A DNA stretch of 40,308 bases from CAYXOX01 sp964466745 (GCA_964466745.1 CAYXOX010000014.1:1-40308); one strand, 5' to 3'. Shown: positions 31,302 through 39,847, counted from the stretch's first letter. Program-made: numbers and translations. Notes: generated from the sequence alone by a model not told the origin.

Positions 31302-33392
31302 ATGCTTGCCTGGTTCCTCGTCGTACTCCTCTGGCTGCCGGCCGCCGTGCCCGCCCAGTCGAGCCCCTTGCGCGGCGGCGAGCACGAGGGCTTCACCCGC
31401 CTCACCCTGCGGATCGGCAGTGGAACGGACTGGCAGCTGGGCCGCGTTCCGGATGGCTACGCGCTTGAGCTTGGCGACGCGGCGCCGGAGCCGGATCTTT
31501 CCGAAACCTGGCGCCGGATCGGCCGGACGCGGCTCGCCGAGGTGGAGCGCACGCGGGGGGGCATCGCCTTCCGTCTGGCCTGCGATCCCTGCCATGCCGA
31601 TGCCCGGCTGTTCGACGGCGACCTCCTGGCCATCGATTTCCGCGACGGGCCGCCGCCGGCCGGATCGGCCTTCGAGCGTCCGCTGGCCGAGGCCCCTCTG
31701 CCCCTGCCGCGCGCGGCGGCCGCCCGGCACGGCCTGCCGCTCGTCCCGGCAGGCGCGTCCGGCGGCTTCGCGCTGATGCCGGGCAATGCGCTGGATGCCG
31801 CCCTGGCGCAGGACGATACGGCGCGGGAGCCGCCGGCACCCTCGGCCTCCGATGCCCGCCGCGCGCTGGAGGCCGCGATCGCCCGCGCGGCGGAACGCGG
31901 CCTCGTGGAGCCGGTTGGCCCCCTTCCCGTGCCGGACGGGCCCCTCGCGGCGGCGCCCCGCCTCTCCATAAGGGTGCCAGGCCTGGCGGGCGAGGTGGCT
32001 GCGCGGCCCCCCGACCCGTGCGATGCGGCGCCCGAACTCGATCTGCCCTCCTGGGGCGGAGCGGCGCCCTTCGCGGAGGAGATCGGAGCCGCGCGCCGCG
32101 CGATCGCGCCCGATCTCGAGCGGGTGGACGACCAGGCGGTCGAAGCGCTCGCGCGGCTCTACATCCATTACGGCCTCGGGCGGGAAGCGGAGGCGCTGCT
32201 CGCGGAGCTGGCGCCCGGCCTCGCCGCACGCCCCTCGCTCGCCGCGCTCGCCCGGATCGTCGATGGCGGCCTGCCCGAGCCCCCTTCGCCCTTTGCCGGG
32301 CTGTGGGTCTGCGATTCTCCGGCGGCGCTCTGGGCCATGCTCGGCCAGGAGCTCGTTCCGCCCGGCGAGGAGATCGAAAGCGCCGCCGTGCTGCGCAGCT
32401 TCCAGGCGCTTCCGTTGCACCTGCGCCGCGCGCTGGCGCCGGCGCTCGCGCGGCGTTTTCTCGCCGCCGGCGAACTGGAAACCGCCGGGCTGGTGGTCAC
32501 GGCTGCCACGCGAAACCGCCCCGCGGATGGCGAGATCGGCCTCGCGCTTGCCGAGATCGAGGCCGCGCGCGGCGCCATGCCCGCCGCAGAGGCGCGGCTT
32601 GGCGGCCTGACGGCGGATCCCGGCCAGACGGGTGCCGAGGCTCTCGCGGCACTGCTCGAGATGCTCCATTCGGAGGCGCGCCCGGTGCCGGAGGAGATGG
32701 CTCAGCTGGCCGCCGCCCGCGCCTTCGAACTGCAGGGCACGCCGCTCGGCGGCAGGCTGCAGGCCGCCTCTGTGCTGGCGCTCGCGGCCCCCGGGGGCTT
32801 CGCCGACGCGGCGCGCGAGCTGGAGCGCTCAGGAGCCCGGCACGGCGCCGACGAAGCCGCCAGGCTGCGGGCCGACCTCGTGCGCGCGCTCGTGGAGCGT
32901 GCACCCGACCTCGAGTTCCTGCGCCTGGCGATGGCCGGGGGCGTGTTCGGCACCGATGGCCTTCCGGCCGATCTCGTTGCCGCGATCGCAGCGCGCCGTG
33001 CCCAGCTGGGCTTCCCGGCCGAAGACGGGCCCGCCATGCCCGCCATGCCCGCCACACCGGGCATCGCCGGCGCGCAGCCGGGCAGCCCGCCGGGCCGCGC
33101 TGACGTGGCGGGAGGCGGGCAGGGCTCGGGCGCGGAGGCCGGCGCGCCGCCCGTGGCCGACGGCGAAGCCCGGGGGGCACTGCCGGGTGGCGGCCGCGGT
33201 GCGGCCGCCGCAGAGCCGGGCAGCCCTGCCGCTGAAGCGCCGGGCGCAAACGCCGTGCCCGATGTTCCGCTGCCGGTTCCCCTGGTCGCATCGCAATCCA
33301 GGCCGCCGCCCGCGCTGGTGCGGGCAGGGCGGGAGCTTCTCGAGCGCGGCGAGGCCGAGCGGACGGCCGCGCGCCGCCTTCTCGAGCCCTGA
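31302..33392 (+). CDS. large exported protein of the motility operon, function unknown
   Basis: Not recognised. From ATG 31302 it has 696 residues: a signal peptide (MLAWFLVVLLWLPAAVPAQ), a beta-rich module with two cysteines (FTRLTLRIGSGTDWQLG to FRLACDPCHADARLFDGDLLAIDF, about 28-115) resembling AMIN-type modules, then a long Ala/Leu/Glu-rich helical region (about 180-560) with TPR-like repeats (LARLYIHYGLGREAEALLAELAPGL; LARRFLAAGELETAGLVVTAA), and a Pro/Ala/Gly-rich low-complexity tail (about 575-665) before a final helix. A GTG at 31134 overlapping the motA stop would add 56 residues before the signal peptide and is less likely as the start. Position after motE-like and motA genes suggests a periplasmic motor protein, perhaps analogous to rhizobial MotC; this is inference. 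Confidence 0.8.
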   Translation: MLAWFLVVLLWLPAAVPAQSSPLRGGEHEGFTRLTLRIGSGTDWQLGRVPDGYALELGDAAPEPDLSETWRRIGRTRLAEVERTRGGIAFRLACDPCHADARLFDGDLLAIDFRDGPPPAGSAFERPLAEAPLPLPRAAAARHGLPLVPAGASGGFALMPGNALDAALAQDDTAREPPAPSASDARRALEAAIARAAERGLVEPVGPLPVPDGPLAAAPRLSIRVPGLAGEVAARPPDPCDAAPELDLPSWGGAAPFAEEIGAARRAIAPDLERVDDQAVEALARLYIHYGLGREAEALLAELAPGLAARPSLAALARIVDGGLPEPPSPFAGLWVCDSPAALWAMLGQELVPPGEEIESAAVLRSFQALPLHLRRALAPALARRFLAAGELETAGLVVTAATRNRPADGEIGLALAEIEAARGAMPAAEARLGGLTADPGQTGAEALAALLEMLHSEARPVPEEMAQLAAARAFELQGTPLGGRLQAASVLALAAPGGFADAARELERSGARHGADEAARLRADLVRALVERAPDLEFLRLAMAGGVFGTDGLPADLVAAIAARRAQLGFPAEDGPAMPAMPATPGIAGAQPGSPPGRADVAGGGQGSGAEAGAPPVADGEARGALPGGGRGAAAAEPGSPAAEAPGANAVPDVPLPVPLVASQSRPPPALVRAGRELLERGEAERTAARRLLEP

Positions 33393-33750
33393 GGGCGCGC
33401 CGGCCAGCGCCGCCGGCCGGTGGCGTGCCGCAGCGGCGCATCTCCCGTTCCGGCGGCCCTCGCCCGCGCGGCCCCGGCCCGCGGGCCGGCTCCCGGAGAG
33501 CGCCTTCGGGGGGCCTGCCGCCGCGAGAAGCCCGCGCGGCTGCGCGGCGGATGCCGGGCGGTGCCCCTTCGCCTGCCGGGCGGATCGGTGGCGCGAGCGG
33601 GCGTTGGCTAGGTGTTGCAGGGCAGGCTCCGGCCAGCACGGCGCCCGGCCTCTCCCCATCTCGGCAAGCGCGCTGCCCGTTCATTGCCTGCCGGACGGGG
33701 GCCGCGCCGGGCCCGGGCCGGTCTCGCCGCGGTCAGATGGCCACGCGATG
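33393..33750. other. gap between convergent genes, no gene seen
   Basis: Extremely GC-rich, with GCCGGC words that can pair, but no hairpin with a T-run and no reading frame with family-like features, signal peptide or ribosome binding site. The reading frames that cross it are continuations of antisense frames from the neighbours. It separates the ends of the 696-residue protein gene and fliI. Confidence 0.5.
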
Positions 33751-35133
33751 TCAGGGGCGCTGCGCCGGGGGCCCCCCCTCGGTGCCCTGTCGCGGACTGC
33801 GCAGCTCGGCCGATAGCGCGTGGCCGTCGCGGCCCAGCGCGGAGGCGAGGGCCTCGAAGCTCTCGGCCACCCCGGGGCTGGGCCGCGCGATGAAGGCATC
33901 GAGTGCCGCGAAGGCTGCCACCGCGCGATCGAGCACCGGGTCTGCGCCGGCCCGGTAGAGGCCCGACTGCAGCATGAGCGCCGCGCGGTCGTGCGCGGCC
34001 AGAAGGCGCCGGGCCTCGGCGATCGCGGCGTTCTCCGCGCCCGTGGCCACGCCCGGAAGGCTGCGCGAGAGCGAGCGCGGCAGATCCACCGCCGGAAAGC
34101 GCCCGCGCTCCGCGATCTCGCGCGAGAGCACAACGTGCCCGTCGATGACCCCGCGCAGCATCTCCGCCACCGGGCCTTCCTCCTCGGTTCCGGGCGTCAG
34201 CACGCTCAGCAGCGCGGTGATGTCGCCCTCGGGGCCGGCTCCCGGCCCTGCACGCTCGCACAGCGCCGCCAGCAGCGCGGCCGTCGAGGCCGGAAAGCCG
34301 CCCAAGCCGGGCGCCTCGCCTACCGCCAGAGCGACCTCCCGGTGGGCCTCCGCCATCCGGGTGATCGAATCGACCGCAAGCAGTACCTGCGCGCCGCACT
34401 CCCGGAAGTGCTCCGCCACCACCATCGCGGCCAGTGCGCAGCGGCGGCGCAGGACGGGCGGCTGATCCGCCGTGGCGGCGATGACCACGCTGCGGTCGCG
34501 GCCCGCGCCGAGCCGCGCGACCGTCTCCGCGACCTCCCGGCCGCGCTCCCCCACCAGGGCGACAACCACGACATCGGCCTCGACTGCCGGAAGCAGCCGT
34601 GCCAGCAGGCTGGACTTGCCGGCCCCGGCCGGGGCGAAGAGCCCCAGCCTCTGGCCCCGGGCGAACGGCAGCAGCGTGTCGAACACCGCGAGGCCGGTGG
34701 CGAGGCGCGCGCCCATTCCGCGGCGCGCTGCCGGCCCCGGCGCCGGCGCATCGAGCGGCCGCTCGGCGCCACCGACCGGTAGGGCTCCGCCGTCCAGCGG
34801 GTGGCCGTGGGGATCGAGCACGCGCCCGAGCCAGGCCGCGCAGGGCGCCAGCCGCGGCGGCCCGAAATGCGCCGCCCTGTCTCCCAGGGCCACGCCCTCG
34901 GCCGACCCCTCGGGGAGCACGGTGGCGCCGCCGGGGCCGAGGCGCAGGATCTCGCCGTGCAGCGGCCGCCCCTCCCGGAAGAGCCGCACCCTGTCGCCCA
35001 CGCGCGCCGCGTGATCGAGCCCCGCGACCGTCAGAAGGCCCTCGCGCACCTCGGCCACGCGGCCCACGGCGTGGCCGGCGCTCGTTCTTTCCAGTGCGCG
35101 CCGCAGGCGTGCGAGGCCGTTGTCCATCATCAT
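33751..35133 (-). CDS. fliI: flagellum-specific ATPase FliI
   Basis: FliI powers and orders export of flagellar subunits with FliH and FliJ (neither seen here). The 460-residue protein shows Walker A APAGAGKSS (167-175), Walker B LLAVDSITR (251-259) and the type III ATPase blocks LGRVLDPHGHPLDGG, VVVALVGERGREVAE and GDITALLSVLTPGTEEEGPVAEMLRGVIDGHVVLSREIAERGRFPAVDLPRSLSR (in parts). Three successive ATGs (35133, 35130, 35127) are possible starts. It is the only flagellar gene on the minus strand here, reading away from flgB with 96 bp between, which should hold divergent promoters. Confidence 0.95.
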   Translation of the reverse strand: MMMDNGLARLRRALERTSAGHAVGRVAEVREGLLTVAGLDHAARVGDRVRLFREGRPLHGEILRLGPGGATVLPEGSAEGVALGDRAAHFGPPRLAPCAAWLGRVLDPHGHPLDGGALPVGGAERPLDAPAPGPAARRGMGARLATGLAVFDTLLPFARGQRLGLFAPAGAGKSSLLARLLPAVEADVVVVALVGERGREVAETVARLGAGRDRSVVIAATADQPPVLRRRCALAAMVVAEHFRECGAQVLLAVDSITRMAEAHREVALAVGEAPGLGGFPASTAALLAALCERAGPGAGPEGDITALLSVLTPGTEEEGPVAEMLRGVIDGHVVLSREIAERGRFPAVDLPRSLSRSLPGVATGAENAAIAEARRLLAAHDRAALMLQSGLYRAGADPVLDRAVAAFAALDAFIARPSPGVAESFEALASALGRDGHALSAELRSPRQGTEGGPPAQRP

Positions 35134-35229
35134 CCTACCCCGTGGAAGGCCGCGTTCCCTGGCCCGGCTACGGTTTCTAAAGGAATGGGTCTTAAGGCTT
35201 CGCTTCGACGGATCGGAGGAGAAGCCCCG

Positions 35230-35616
35230 ATGTTCAACGACCTCGAAGTGCTGCGGCTGTCCATGTCGATGGCGCGCCATGCCGGCGCCCGGCAGGCCGT
35301 GATCGCGCAGAACGTGGCCAATGCCGACACCCCGGGCTACCGCGCGCGGGATCTGCCTTCCTTCGTCGATTCGCTCGAACGGCCTGCGATGGAGCTGCGT
35401 GCCAGCCGCCCCGGTCATCTGACCGGCGCCGGGCCCTTCGCGGCCATGCTTCCCGCGCCACGCCCCGCCGACGGCCCCGGCGCGCCCAACGGCAACACCG
35501 TTTCGCTCGAGCACGAGATGCTGCGCGCCGTGGAGGCGCAGCGGGCGCACAACCGCGCCGTCCAGATTTACCAGACATCCCTCGGCGTGCTGCGCAGCGC
35601 GCTCGGCCGGCCATGA
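35230..35616 (+). CDS. flgB: flagellar basal-body rod protein FlgB
   Basis: FlgB is a proximal rod subunit. The 128-residue protein has the rod-family N-terminus (FNDLEVLRLSMSMARHAGARQAVIAQNVANADTPGYRARDLPSF) and C-terminal helix (LEHEMLRAVEAQRAHNRAVQIYQTSLGVLRSALGR). GGAGGAG lies 8-9 nt before ATG 35230, which rules out the longer upstream frame. It begins the flgBC-fliE-fliQ-flgFGAH series and overlaps flgC by ATGA. No convincing sigma-28 or sigma-54 promoter was found in the 96 bp upstream. Confidence 0.95.
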   Translation: MFNDLEVLRLSMSMARHAGARQAVIAQNVANADTPGYRARDLPSFVDSLERPAMELRASRPGHLTGAGPFAAMLPAPRPADGPGAPNGNTVSLEHEMLRAVEAQRAHNRAVQIYQTSLGVLRSALGRP

Positions 35617-36017
35617 GCGGGCCCGTGAGCGCGTTTTCCTCTGCCATGTCCGTGGCCGCGAGCGGCATGGAGGCGCAGGCCAAGCGCCTGCGCCACACCG
35701 CCGAGAACGTGGCCAATGCCGATACCCCCGGCTACCGGCGCAAGACGATCGCCTTCGAAGCCGCGCGCCAGCCGGGATCGCCCGAGGGTGCCGTGCGCCC
35801 GGGGCCCGTGCGGCTCGACGCCGCGCCGCTCACACGGGTCTACGACCCCGGTCATCCGCTGGCCGACGCCAGCGGCCATTACGACGGGTCCAACGTCGAT
35901 ATCCTGGTCGAGATCGCTGACGCGCGGGAAGCGCAGCGAAGCTACGAGGCGAACCTGAAGCTGTTCGACCAGACGCGGGCGATGTCCTCCCGGCTGATGG
36001 ACATTCTCCGCAAGTAG
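35613..36017 (+). CDS. flgC: flagellar basal-body rod protein FlgC
   Basis: FlgC is the second proximal rod subunit. The 134-residue protein has FSSAMSVAASGMEAQAKRLRHTAENVANADTPGYRRKTIAFE at the N-terminus, the flagellar rod signature, and ends with DAREAQRSYEANLKLFDQTRAMSSRLMDILRK, the matching C-terminal helix. VRVYDPGHPLADASGHYDGSNVDILVEI is typical of FlgC and distinguishes it from FlgB. Overlaps flgB by ATGA; fliE follows after 11 bp. Confidence 0.95.
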   Translation: MSGPVSAFSSAMSVAASGMEAQAKRLRHTAENVANADTPGYRRKTIAFEAARQPGSPEGAVRPGPVRLDAAPLTRVYDPGHPLADASGHYDGSNVDILVEIADAREAQRSYEANLKLFDQTRAMSSRLMDILRK

Positions 36018-36028
36018 AGGAGCCCAGA

Positions 36029-36322
36029 ATGGACGTGAAATCCTCTCTCGCGGCGTTGAACTACGCCGCAACCAAGCCCGCGACGGCGCCGAAGCCCGGC
36101 GCGGGCGATACCGCGCCGAACCCCGCGGCGGACCTCGCCCGATCCTTCGCGGCCACCCTGGCCGGGGGCGAGGCCCAGGCCCGCGCCGCCATGACCGGCG
36201 GCGCGGACCCCCACGCCCTCGTCCAGGCCCTCGCCCAGACGGAGCTGGCCGTGGAGACGGCGGTGACCCTGCGCAACCGCGTTGTCGAGGCCTACCAGGA
36301 AATCCTGCGGATGCCGGTTTGA
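36029..36322 (+). CDS. fliE: flagellar hook-basal body complex protein FliE
   Basis: FliE joins the MS ring/export gate to the proximal rod. The 97-residue protein has an Ala/Pro-rich N-terminus and the FliE C-terminal helical part (LVQALAQTELAVETAVTLRNRVVEAYQEILRMPV), with the closing YQEILRMPV motif characteristic of the family. GAGGAG precedes the ATG. Its stop overlaps the fliQ start (TGATG), giving the common flgB-flgC-fliE-fliQ order. Confidence 0.95.
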   Translation: MDVKSSLAALNYAATKPATAPKPGAGDTAPNPAADLARSFAATLAGGEAQARAAMTGGADPHALVQALAQTELAVETAVTLRNRVVEAYQEILRMPV

Positions 36323-36588
36323 TGGAACAGGCGGTGTTCTACGACACGATGCGCCAGGGGCTCTGGCTCTCGGTGGCGATTTCCACCCCGATCCTTGCCG
36401 TGGCGCTGGCCGCCGGGCTCGTGGTGGGCCTCTTCCAGGCGCTCACCGCGATCCAGGAGATGACGCTCACCTTCGTGCCCAAGCTCGGCGCCATCGTCGC
36501 GGTTTTCTGGCTGTCCATGGGCTTCATGACGGAGGCGCTCACCGCCTATTTCCGCGGGACCATCGTGCCCCTCATCGCGGGGGGCTGA
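36322..36588 (+). CDS. fliQ: flagellar export gate protein FliQ
   Basis: FliQ is a core membrane component of the flagellar type III export gate. The 88-residue protein has two hydrophobic hairpin segments (LWLSVAISTPILAVALAAGLVVGLFQALTAIQEMTLTFVPK and IVAVFWLSMGFMTEALTAYF), including the conserved Q-x-x-T-x-I-Q-E-x-T-L-x-F-x-P-K motif. The ATG at 36322 follows the fliE stop by overlap (TGATG); an in-frame TTG one codon earlier is less likely. Partners FliP and FliR are not in the window. Confidence 0.95.
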   Translation: MEQAVFYDTMRQGLWLSVAISTPILAVALAAGLVVGLFQALTAIQEMTLTFVPKLGAIVAVFWLSMGFMTEALTAYFRGTIVPLIAGG

Positions 36589-36591
36589 GCG

Positions 36592-37311
36592 ATGGATGCC
36601 GCGGGCTACACCCTCATCGCGCGCCAGTCGGGCCTCGCGGCCGAGATGCGCGCCATCGCGAACAACATCGCCAATGCGGACACCACGGGGTTCCGCCGCG
36701 AGGGAGTCGTTTTTGCCGAACATGTGCGGCGGGTTGCCGGGGGCGAGCCCTCGCTCTCGATCGCCGCGGCCGAGGCGCGCACGATCTCGCCCGTCCAGGG
36801 CGCGCTCGCAACCACCGGCGGGCCGCTTGACCTCGCGATCGAGGGCGAGGGTTTCTTCCTCGTCGCCACCCCGGCCGGCGAGCGGCTGACCCGCGCCGGA
36901 GCCTTCGCGCTCTCGGCCGCGGGCGATCTCGTCACCCAGGACGGGCACCCGGTGCTCGACGCGGGCGGCGCGCCGCTCTTCGTGCCGCCGGGCACCGCCG
37001 ATCTCGCCGTCGCCGCGGACGGGACGGTCAGCGCCGCGGGCCGGTTCCTCGGGCAGGTCGGCGTGGTCGTTCCGGCAGATCCGCAGGGGCTCGCGCGGGA
37101 AGCCGGCACGCTCTTCGCCTCCGAGGGCGGTACCTTGCCGGCCGAAGACGCGCAGGTTCGCCAGGGGATGCTCGAGCGCGCCAACGTGGCGCCCATCGCC
37201 GAGCTCACCCGCATGATCGAGGTGCAGCGGGCCTACGAACTCGGCCAGTCGCTCGCCGACCGTGACCACGAACGCCAGCGTGCAGCGCTGGAAACCCTCG
37301 GGCGCCGCTAG
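36592..37311 (+). CDS. flgF: flagellar basal-body rod protein FlgF
   Basis: FlgF is a distal-side rod subunit between FlgB/C and FlgG. The 239-residue protein has the rod N-terminus (IARQSGLAAEMRAIANNIANADTTGFRREG), the FlgF/FlgG central domain (PLDLAIEGEGFFLVATPAGERLTRAGAFALSAAGDLVTQDGHPVLD) and the C-terminal helix (VRQGMLERANVAPIAELTRMIEVQRAYELGQSLAD). It starts 3 bp after fliQ and precedes flgG by 11 bp, as usual. Confidence 0.94.
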   Translation: MDAAGYTLIARQSGLAAEMRAIANNIANADTTGFRREGVVFAEHVRRVAGGEPSLSIAAAEARTISPVQGALATTGGPLDLAIEGEGFFLVATPAGERLTRAGAFALSAAGDLVTQDGHPVLDAGGAPLFVPPGTADLAVAADGTVSAAGRFLGQVGVVVPADPQGLAREAGTLFASEGGTLPAEDAQVRQGMLERANVAPIAELTRMIEVQRAYELGQSLADRDHERQRAALETLGRR

Positions 37312-37322
37312 GAGGCCAATCG

Positions 37323-38108
37323 ATGAAAGCCCTGCATATCGCCGCATCGGGCATGAGCGCCCAGCAGACGCGGGTGGAGGTTATTTCCAACAACCTCGCC
37401 AACATGAGCACCACGGGCTACGATCCGCGGCGCGCGGAGTTCGCCGATCTGCATTACCAGCAGGTCGCGCGGCCCGGCACCATCACCGCGGCCGACGGCA
37501 CCGTTCTGCCCACCGGCGTCCAGCTCGGCCTCGGGGTGCGCACCGCGGCTGTCTCCGTCCTGCTGGCGCAGGGCGCGCTGCGCGAGACGGGCGGCGATCT
37601 CGACATCGCGGTGGAGGGGCGTGGTTACCTGGAAGTGACGTTGCCGGGGGGCGGCGTGGCCTACACGCGCGACGGCGGGCTCAAGCTCTCGGGCGACGGG
37701 CTCATCGTGACGGGCGAGGGCTTTCCGATCGCGCCGGAGATCGCGGTCCCGCAGGATGCGCGGAGCCTCTCGATCAGCCCGGAGGGCGAGGTCTATGCCT
37801 ATTTCGCCGACCGCGTGGAGGGCCAGCTTCTCGGCCAGCTGACGCTGGCGGGCTTCACCAACCCGCGCGGCCTCGAGGCCCTCGGCGGCAATCTCTTCGC
37901 CGAGACGGAGGCCTCCGGGCCCGCCCTGCCCGGAACGGCCGGTGCCGACGGTCTGGGCGTGCTGCGCCAGGGCTTTCTCGAGCAAAGCGCGGTGGACCCG
38001 GTGCGGGAGATCACCGAGCTGATCCAGGCGCAGCGGGGCTACGAGCTCAACTCCAAGGTGATCTCCGCCGCCGACCAGATGCTGGCCGCCACGACGCAGG
38101 TGCGATGA
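37323..38108 (+). CDS. flgG: flagellar distal rod protein FlgG
   Basis: FlgG forms the distal rod. The 261-residue length is the family standard. N-terminal MKALHIAASGMSAQQTRVEVISNNLANMSTTGYDPRRAEFADLHYQQV and C-terminal VLRQGFLEQSAVDPVREITELIQAQRGYELNSKVISAADQMLAATTQVR are textbook FlgG blocks. AGGAGG lies just before the ATG, with 5-8 nt spacing. It overlaps flgA (ATGATGA), supporting coupling of rod and P-ring genes. Confidence 0.97.
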   Translation: MKALHIAASGMSAQQTRVEVISNNLANMSTTGYDPRRAEFADLHYQQVARPGTITAADGTVLPTGVQLGLGVRTAAVSVLLAQGALRETGGDLDIAVEGRGYLEVTLPGGGVAYTRDGGLKLSGDGLIVTGEGFPIAPEIAVPQDARSLSISPEGEVYAYFADRVEGQLLGQLTLAGFTNPRGLEALGGNLFAETEASGPALPGTAGADGLGVLRQGFLEQSAVDPVREITELIQAQRGYELNSKVISAADQMLAATTQVR

Positions 38109-38590
38109 TGGGCGCGCGCGCCGCGATGCGCGGCCCGGGCCTCGCGCTCGCCCTGTGCGCCTGCTTCGCGGGCGCGCCGCACCGGACAGCGGCGCAGCCG
38201 GCCGGCACCGGGGAGGTCGCGCTCGGTACGGTCGTCGCGACCCAGCTGGTGCGCCCCCAGGCCATACTGCGGCCGGCGGATCTCGCGCTGGCTCCCGGCG
38301 GCCCAGCGGGCGGCTATGCCGACCCGGCCGAGCTTGTCGGGCTCGAAGCGCGGGTCGCGCTCTACCCGGGGCGTCCGATCCGGCGCGGCGACGTCGGCCC
38401 GCCGGCCCTCGTGGAGCGCAACGGCCTTGTGGAGCTCGTTTTCGTTCGCGGCGGGCTCACGATCCTGGCCGAGGGAAGGGCCCTCGGGCGTGCCGGCTTC
38501 GGCGAGATCGTGCGCGCGATGAACCTTGCCTCGCGCAACACCGTTTCCGGGCGTGTCGGCGCCGATGGCCGTGTGCATGTTGCGTACTGA
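38105..38590 (+). CDS. flgA: flagellar P-ring assembly chaperone FlgA
   Basis: FlgA is a periplasmic chaperone for the P-ring protein FlgI. The 161-residue protein has a signal peptide (RGPGLALALCACFAGAPHRTAAQ), then the SAF-like domain (GTVVATQLVRPQAILRPADLALAPGG, LVGLEARVALYPGRPIRRGDVGPPALVERNGLVELVF) and the end MNLASRNTVSGRVGADGRVHVAY, which is family-typical. FlgI itself is not in the window. Two adjacent ATGs (38105, 38108) occur at the flgG stop. Its last codons overlap flgH by 14 bp. Confidence 0.93.
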   Translation: MMGARAAMRGPGLALALCACFAGAPHRTAAQPAGTGEVALGTVVATQLVRPQAILRPADLALAPGGPAGGYADPAELVGLEARVALYPGRPIRRGDVGPPALVERNGLVELVFVRGGLTILAEGRALGRAGFGEIVRAMNLASRNTVSGRVGADGRVHVAY

Positions 38591-39320
38591 GCGGGCCGCC
38601 GCCCTCGCCGCCGTGCTCGCGCTCTGCCTTCCTGGGTGCGCGCGCCTTTCCGAGGTGGGCCGTGCTCCCGCGTTTTCCGAGGCTCATGCCGGGCCCGAAT
38701 CCGCCGCGATGATGGTGCCAGGCGGTTCGGCGCTGCCCGCGGTGTCGCCTCTGCGGGCGCAGCGCGCCTCGCTCTGGTCTGACGGGCAGGGCTCGCTGCT
38801 CTCCGCACCCCGTGCACAAACCCCCGGAGACATTCTCACCGTCGTGATCGAGCTGGACGACAGCGCCTCCATCTCCAACTCGACGAGCCGCTCGCGGAGC
38901 GGATCTGAGAGTCTCTCCGTGCCCGATTTCCTCGGCATCCCACAGCGCCTGCAACGGGAGCTTCCGCCCGGTGCGAGCTTCTCGCCCGCCGTCTCCACCA
39001 GCCAGCAGAGCGCCTCGGAGGGCGACGGAGCGGTGCGCCGGCGCGAGGAGCTCACGCTGCGGGTGGCCGCCACGGTCACCGGGGTGCTGCCGAACGGTGT
39101 CCTCGTCATCGAGGGGCGGCAGGAGGTGCGCGTCAACTTCGAACTGCGCGAGCTGCTGGTGAGCGGCTACGTGCGGCCGGAGGACATTTCGCGCCGCAAC
39201 GAGATCACCCACGACAAGATCGCCGCCGCCCGCATCTCCTACGGCGGCCGCGGGCAGATTACCGACATGCAGCAACCGCGCTACGGCCAGCAGATCGCCG
39301 ACGCGGTGCTTCCCTTCTGA
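38577..39320 (+). CDS. flgH: flagellar L-ring protein FlgH, lipoprotein
   Basis: FlgH builds the L ring in the outer membrane. From ATG 38577 the protein has 247 residues, with a lipoprotein signal (AALAAVLALCLPGCARL; lipobox LPGC), then SLWSDGQGSLLSAPRAQTPGDILTVVIELDDSASISNSTSRSRS and the conserved end RPEDISRRNEITHDKIAAARISYGGRGQITDMQQPRYGQQIADAVLPF. A start at 38565 or further upstream is possible, but 38577 puts the lipoprotein signal at the N-terminus. The gene overlaps flgA by 14 bp and has no obvious ribosome binding site, fitting translational coupling. Confidence 0.94.
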   Translation: MLRTERAAALAAVLALCLPGCARLSEVGRAPAFSEAHAGPESAAMMVPGGSALPAVSPLRAQRASLWSDGQGSLLSAPRAQTPGDILTVVIELDDSASISNSTSRSRSGSESLSVPDFLGIPQRLQRELPPGASFSPAVSTSQQSASEGDGAVRRREELTLRVAATVTGVLPNGVLVIEGRQEVRVNFELRELLVSGYVRPEDISRRNEITHDKIAAARISYGGRGQITDMQQPRYGQQIADAVLPF

Positions 39321-39343
39321 CACCAGACCGAGAGGCCAGTTCC

Positions 39344-39847
39344 ATGAAAGCCCTGTTGCTGCTGATCCTGCTCGTCGTCATCGGCACCGCCGCCGGAGCG
39401 GCCGCGGGCCATTTCCTCGGCCCCGCCCTTGGGCTGCGAGAGGCCACCGAGATCGCCGCGCCCGCCGAAGGCGCCGGTGGCGATGCCGTGCCGGAGGCCT
39501 CCGCCGCGGGTGAAGACCAGCCGGTGGAATATGCCCGGCTGAACAACCAGTTCGTGGTGCCGGTGGTCGCCGAGGGCAAGGTCGAGGCGCTCGTGGTGAT
39601 GTCGATCAGCCTCGAGGTGCTTCAGGGCACGCGGGAGGCGGTGTACAGCGTGGAGCCCCGCCTGCGGGACGCCTTCCTCCAGGTCCTCTTCGATCATGCG
39701 AACGTTGGCGGTTTCCGCGGGGCCTTCACGGCCTCCGGGCCGATGGACGGGCTGCGAAGCGCGCTTTACGAGGCCGGCCAGGCCATCCTCGGGCCGGCGG
39801 TGCGGGACGTGCTGATCGTCGATATCGTCCGGCAGGACATCGGCTAG
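39344..39847 (+). CDS. second FliL-like basal body-associated protein
   Basis: A 167-residue protein with an N-terminal membrane helix (KALLLLILLVVIGTAAGAAAGHFLG), a short Ala/Glu-rich linker and a compact periplasmic domain (YARLNNQFVVPVVAEGKVEALVVMSISLEV, VEPRLRDAFLQVLFDHANVGGF, LIVDIVRQDIG) with the general plan of FliL. It is clearly different from the FliL at 28615. A FliL-family gene after flgH is common in Rhodobacterales, commonly followed by fliP; that gene is not found in the 461 bp left in the window. GAGAGG precedes the ATG. Confidence 0.82.
   Translation: MKALLLLILLVVIGTAAGAAAGHFLGPALGLREATEIAAPAEGAGGDAVPEASAAGEDQPVEYARLNNQFVVPVVAEGKVEALVVMSISLEVLQGTREAVYSVEPRLRDAFLQVLFDHANVGGFRGAFTASGPMDGLRSALYEAGQAILGPAVRDVLIVDIVRQDIG

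Noticed and set aside
33393..33750. A fliJ gene next to fliI
   Set aside because: No coiled-coil Glu/Gln/Arg-rich frame of suitable length with a start and ribosome binding site is present.
35134..35229. Sigma-54 (TGGCCCGGCTACGGTT) or sigma-28 promoter between fliI and flgB
   Set aside because: The -12 GC of the sigma-54 consensus is missing, and the TAAA-N15-GC match for sigma-28 lacks the rest of the -10 element.
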